From assembly GCA_026388755.1 (NCBI GenBank), contig JAPLJE010000306.1:1-9911 (forward strand): a DNA stretch of 9,911 nt. Reading direction: 5' to 3'. How positions within the stretch are numbered: the first letter of the stretch is position 1; each line of letters begins with the position of its first letter. Position numbers and translations under genes: made by a program. The notes under the pieces are model-generated. The model was not told the origin of the DNA. It made no database searches and saw only the letters and a list, made by a program, of their open reading frames with translations. Of the stretch, positions 7,671 through 9,911 are shown piece by piece. The stretch is from Deltaproteobacteria bacterium. GTDB taxonomy: Bacteria; Desulfobacterota; Desulfobacteria; Desulfobacterales; Desulfatirhabdiaceae.

Positions 7671-7708
7671 GTGTGGGGGGAATGAGTGAGTGTGTGGGCG
7701 AATGAGTG
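7671..7708 (+). repeat. Two imperfect G/T-rich direct repeats, about 20-bp period
   Basis: GTGTGGGGGGAATGAGTG (7671-7688) and GTGTGGGCGAATGAGTG (7692-7708) differ by one substitution and one base of length, separated by three bases. They start 12 bp after the hisG stop. The second half is partly complementary to the C-rich tract beyond (see the (CCCT)7 entry). They look like the residue of slippage or duplication rather than a coding or terminator element. Confidence 0.6.
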
Positions 7709-7735
7709 TGGTTCAGATATTATGCCCAAAATCTA

Positions 7736-7764
7736 TCCCTCCCTCCCTCCCTCCCTCCCTCCCT
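7736..7764. repeat. (CCCT)7 tetranucleotide microsatellite
   Basis: Seven uninterrupted CCCT units at 7737-7764, preceded by a T at 7736 and followed by CACCCTCAC, lie between the convergent stops of hisG and sdhB. On the minus strand, and so in the 3' end of the sdhAB transcript, this is a run of GGGA units starting 16 nt past the sdhB stop, the classical pattern for a parallel G-quadruplex. It lies outside any reading frame I support. No T-tract terminator is seen on either strand. Confidence 0.85.
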
Positions 7765-7780
7765 CACCCTCACATGCCTC

Positions 7781-8545
7781 TTACTTAACTGACGAAAACA
7801 TCCCTGCCTTAAAGAATTCCCGGTTCATCCGGGCAATATTGGTGATGGAAATTTCCTTGGGGCATTCGGCTTCGCATTCCCGTTCATTGGAGCAGTTTCC
7901 AAATCCAAGATCATCCATGGTCCGAACCATATACGTAACACGCCTGGCAGCTTCGGGCCTGCCCTGAGGCAGCAGTGCAAGTTGTGATACCTTCGCACCC
8001 ACAAAGAGCATGGCCGATGCATTGGGACAGGCTGCCACGCAGGCACCGCAGCCGATACATGCTGCGGCATCCATGGCCTTTTCCGCCATTTCCTTGGGCA
8101 CGGGTATGGCATTGGCATCCGGAGTCCCGCCGGTATTGACCGATACATATCCGCCTGCCTGAATGATTTTGTCCAGAGCGCTCCGGTCCACAACCAGATC
8201 TTTCAGCACCTTGAAGGCTTTTGCCCGGAACGGTTCAATGGCAATGGTATCCCCGTCGCTAAAATGCCGCATGTGAAGCTGGCACAGGGTGGTACCTTTT
8301 TCAGGGCCGTGAGGCCTGCCGTTGATAACAGATCCGCACTGCCCGCAGATTCCTTCCCGGCAATCGTGATCAAAGGCAATGGGTTCCTTGCAATCCAGGG
8401 TAAGTTGCTCATTGACAACATCCAGCATTTCCAGAAACGACATGTCCGTAGATATATTGCTGGCATGATAAGTTTCAAATCCGCCTTTTATCCCGGCGGA
8501 TTGTTGTCGCCATACCTTCAGCGTTAAATTGATGGTTTTTGTCAC
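7781..8545 (-). CDS. sdhB: Succinate dehydrogenase/fumarate reductase iron-sulfur subunit (type B)
   Basis: The 254-residue subunit carries electrons between the flavin of SdhA and the membrane cytochrome b subunit. Three cluster motifs are complete. The 2Fe-2S ligands are Cys62, Cys67, Cys70 and Cys88 (CREGICGQC). The 4Fe-4S ligands are Cys163, Cys166 and Cys169 (CIGCGAC) with Cys228. The 3Fe-4S ligands are Cys173, Cys218 and Cys224. Assignments follow the E. coli pattern. The start is GTG at 8545-8543, overlapping the sdhA stop as GTGA, with AAAGGAG at 8552-8558 six bases upstream; no ATG competes. The two subunits are therefore translationally coupled, in the A-then-B order of C-A-B operons. 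The sequence type matches Geobacter/Desulfobacter enzymes, which can work in either direction. The protein alone does not show whether it runs as dehydrogenase or fumarate reductase, so frdB would be an equally valid name. Confidence 0.95.
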   Translation of the reverse strand: MTKTINLTLKVWRQQSAGIKGGFETYHASNISTDMSFLEMLDVVNEQLTLDCKEPIAFDHDCREGICGQCGSVINGRPHGPEKGTTLCQLHMRHFSDGDTIAIEPFRAKAFKVLKDLVVDRSALDKIIQAGGYVSVNTGGTPDANAIPVPKEMAEKAMDAAACIGCGACVAACPNASAMLFVGAKVSQLALLPQGRPEAARRVTYMVRTMDDLGFGNCSNERECEAECPKEISITNIARMNREFFKAGMFSSVK

Positions 8546-9911
8546 TTGTAACTCCTTTGTGTTAATTTGACGTTTTCAAAAACCAGTGGTTCTTTATGGA
8601 ACTGGGGATCCTTTCCTTCTCCGGCGTATTCCCATGCTGCAACATGACAGAAATTGTCATCATCCCTCAGGGCTTCATTCTCTTCGGTCTGAAAGCCTTC
8701 ATTAAAATGGCCGCCGCAGGATTCCCGCCTTGCCAACGCGTCGATGACCATGAGCTCTCCGAATTCCAGAAAATCGGCCACACGTCCGGCCCGCTCGAGG
8801 CTCTGGTTAAGATCCCTTTCCACTCCGGGGACCTTGACGTTTTTCCAGAATTCGCTGCGAAGGGACTGGATGAGGGTTCTGGCTTTGGCCAAGCCTTCAT
8901 CGTTTCTGGCCATTCCGCAGTATTCCCAGAGAATGCCACCCAGTTCCCGGTGAAAATCATCCACCGTGCGTTTACCGTTAATGGACAGCAAGCGCTGGGT
9001 GCGATCGCTCGCTTTGCGGGCAGCTGATGTGAATTCGGATTGGGTGGTCGTGATTTTGGGAAGCTGCGCGCCGGCAAAATATCCGCCGATGGTATAAGGG
9101 ATTACAAAATAGCCGTCTGCCAGGCCCTGCATGAGAGCGCTGGCGCCTAGACGGTTAGCGCCGTGATCCGAAAAATTGGCCTCCCCCAAGACAAAAAGTC
9201 CGGGAACGGTGCTCATTAAGTTATAATCCACCCAAAGTCCACCCATCGCATAATGTACCGCAGGATAAATCATCATGGGCTTTTCATACGGGTCATCTGC
9301 GGTAATTTTTTCATACATCTGAAAGAGATTGCCGTATTTCTGACCAATCACATCTTTGCCGTCGCGGCTGATGGCATCCCGAAAATCCAGATAAACCGCA
9401 AGTCCGGTTTCGCCGACGCCTTTTCCCAGATCGCATTGTTCTTTGGCGTTTCGGGAAGCCACATCCCGGGGAACCAGGTTTCCGAAGCTGGGGTATTTGC
9501 GTTCCAGAAAATAATCCCGATCCGATTCCGGAATCTGATCTGGAGATCGTTTATCCCCGGCAGTTTTAGGAACCCATACACGGCCGTCATTTCTCAGGCT
9601 TTCGCTCATCAGGGTCAGCTTGGACTGATAGGTTCCATGAACCGGAATGCAGGTGGGATGAATCTGGGTAAAACAGGGGTTGGCAAATAATGCGCCTTTC
9701 TGATAAGCCCTGTAATTGGCGGTGACATTGCAGGCCATGGCATTGGTGGAAAGGAAAAAAACATTGGCATAGCCGCCGGTGCAAAGGACAACGGCATCGG
9801 CTCCATGACTCTCGATTTCTCCGGTGACTAAATTTCTAACCACGATGCCCCTGGCCTGTTCGTTCACCAGAACGAGATCCAACATTTCCCTGCGGCTGAA
9901 CATCTGCACTT
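8542..9911 (-). CDS. sdhA: Succinate dehydrogenase/fumarate reductase flavoprotein subunit, N-terminus missing
   Basis: About 456 C-terminal residues are visible; the frame stays open to the right edge and roughly 180 residues, including the FAD-binding GxGxxG and the flavin-linking histidine, lie outside. The GTG at 9907-9909 is just an internal codon. Visible landmarks, counted from that codon, are LCTGGY (42-47), IHPT (83-86, substrate-pocket region), PRDVASR (147-153, containing the arginine expected to act as proton donor), HYAMGG (219-224) and [14 protein letters not shown] (242-255, dicarboxylate-binding histidine and arginine). These fit the type-B family of Wolinella FrdA and Geobacter FrdA. 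The stop TGA 8544-8542 overlaps the GTG start of sdhB. The cytochrome b subunit gene (sdhC/frdC) is expected upstream of sdhA beyond the window. The enzyme interconverts succinate and fumarate on the cytoplasmic face of the membrane. Confidence 0.95.
   Translation of the reverse strand, partial: VQMFSRREMLDLVLVNEQARGIVVRNLVTGEIESHGADAVVLCTGGYANVFFLSTNAMACNVTANYRAYQKGALFANPCFTQIHPTCIPVHGTYQSKLTLMSESLRNDGRVWVPKTAGDKRSPDQIPESDRDYFLERKYPSFGNLVPRDVASRNAKEQCDLGKGVGETGLAVYLDFRDAISRDGKDVIGQKYGNLFQMYEKITADDPYEKPMMIYPAVHYAMGGLWVDYNLMSTVPGLFVLGEANFSDHGANRLGASALMQGLADGYFVIPYTIGGYFAGAQLPKITTTQSEFTSAARKASDRTQRLLSINGKRTVDDFHRELGGILWEYCGMARNDEGLAKARTLIQSLRSEFWKNVKVPGVERDLNQSLERAGRVADFLEFGELMVIDALARRESCGGHFNEGFQTEENEALRDDDNFCHVAAWEYAGEGKDPQFHKEPLVFENVKLTQRSYK

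Noticed and set aside
8596..9027. 143-codon plus-strand frame opposite sdhA (with further long plus-strand frames at 8264-8527 and 9253-9690)
   Set aside because: These are antisense shadows of the clearly coding sdhA and sdhB frames, with no motifs of their own.
1..9911. Defence system, prophage, CRISPR array, insertion sequence or biosynthetic cluster
   Set aside because: Every substantial reading frame is accounted for by recognised metabolic or cell-wall genes; no transposase, integrase, regularly spaced repeats or attachment-site duplication was seen.

Overview
The window looks like an ordinary chromosomal stretch of an anaerobic bacterium, most likely a Desulfobacterota (deltaproteobacterial) sulfate reducer or close relative. 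The basis is the combination of a glycyl radical enzyme (strict anaerobiosis), a type-B succinate dehydrogenase/fumarate reductase of the Geobacter/Desulfobacter kind, a compact hisI-hisG pair with a long-form HisG, and moderate GC content. The taxonomic call is inference. There is no rRNA, tRNA, CRISPR array, transposase or phage gene.

Layout. (1) 1-2603, plus strand: the tail of a glycyl-radical-enzyme activase, then, 6 bp later, a complete 788-residue glycyl radical enzyme. The pattern of its active-site residues fits trans-4-hydroxy-L-proline dehydratase (HypD). The pair would turn hydroxyproline into pyrroline-5-carboxylate; the reductase that makes proline is not in view. (2) 2604-3116: a 513-bp AT-richer gap with degenerate repeat-like sequence and small palindromes but no convincing gene. 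(3) 3117-3767, plus strand: a complete APS kinase (cysC), alone and somewhat AT-richer than its surroundings, convergent with (4) 3816-6224, minus strand: a class A penicillin-binding protein of the PBP1A type. (5) 6225-6401: a divergent control region with a good sigma-70-type promoter for the PBP gene. (6) 6402-7658, plus strand: hisI and hisG, which abut exactly and encode the third and first steps of histidine synthesis. (7) 7659-7780: a low-complexity convergent gap with a G/T-rich imperfect repeat and a (CCCT)7 microsatellite. (8) 7781-9911, minus strand: sdhB and the C-terminal three quarters of sdhA, overlapping by four bases; sdhA runs off the right edge.

No new multi-gene system is evident. 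The points most worth checking are the HypD assignment, the isolated APS kinase in an AT-rich patch, and the G-quadruplex-capable microsatellite just past sdhB.
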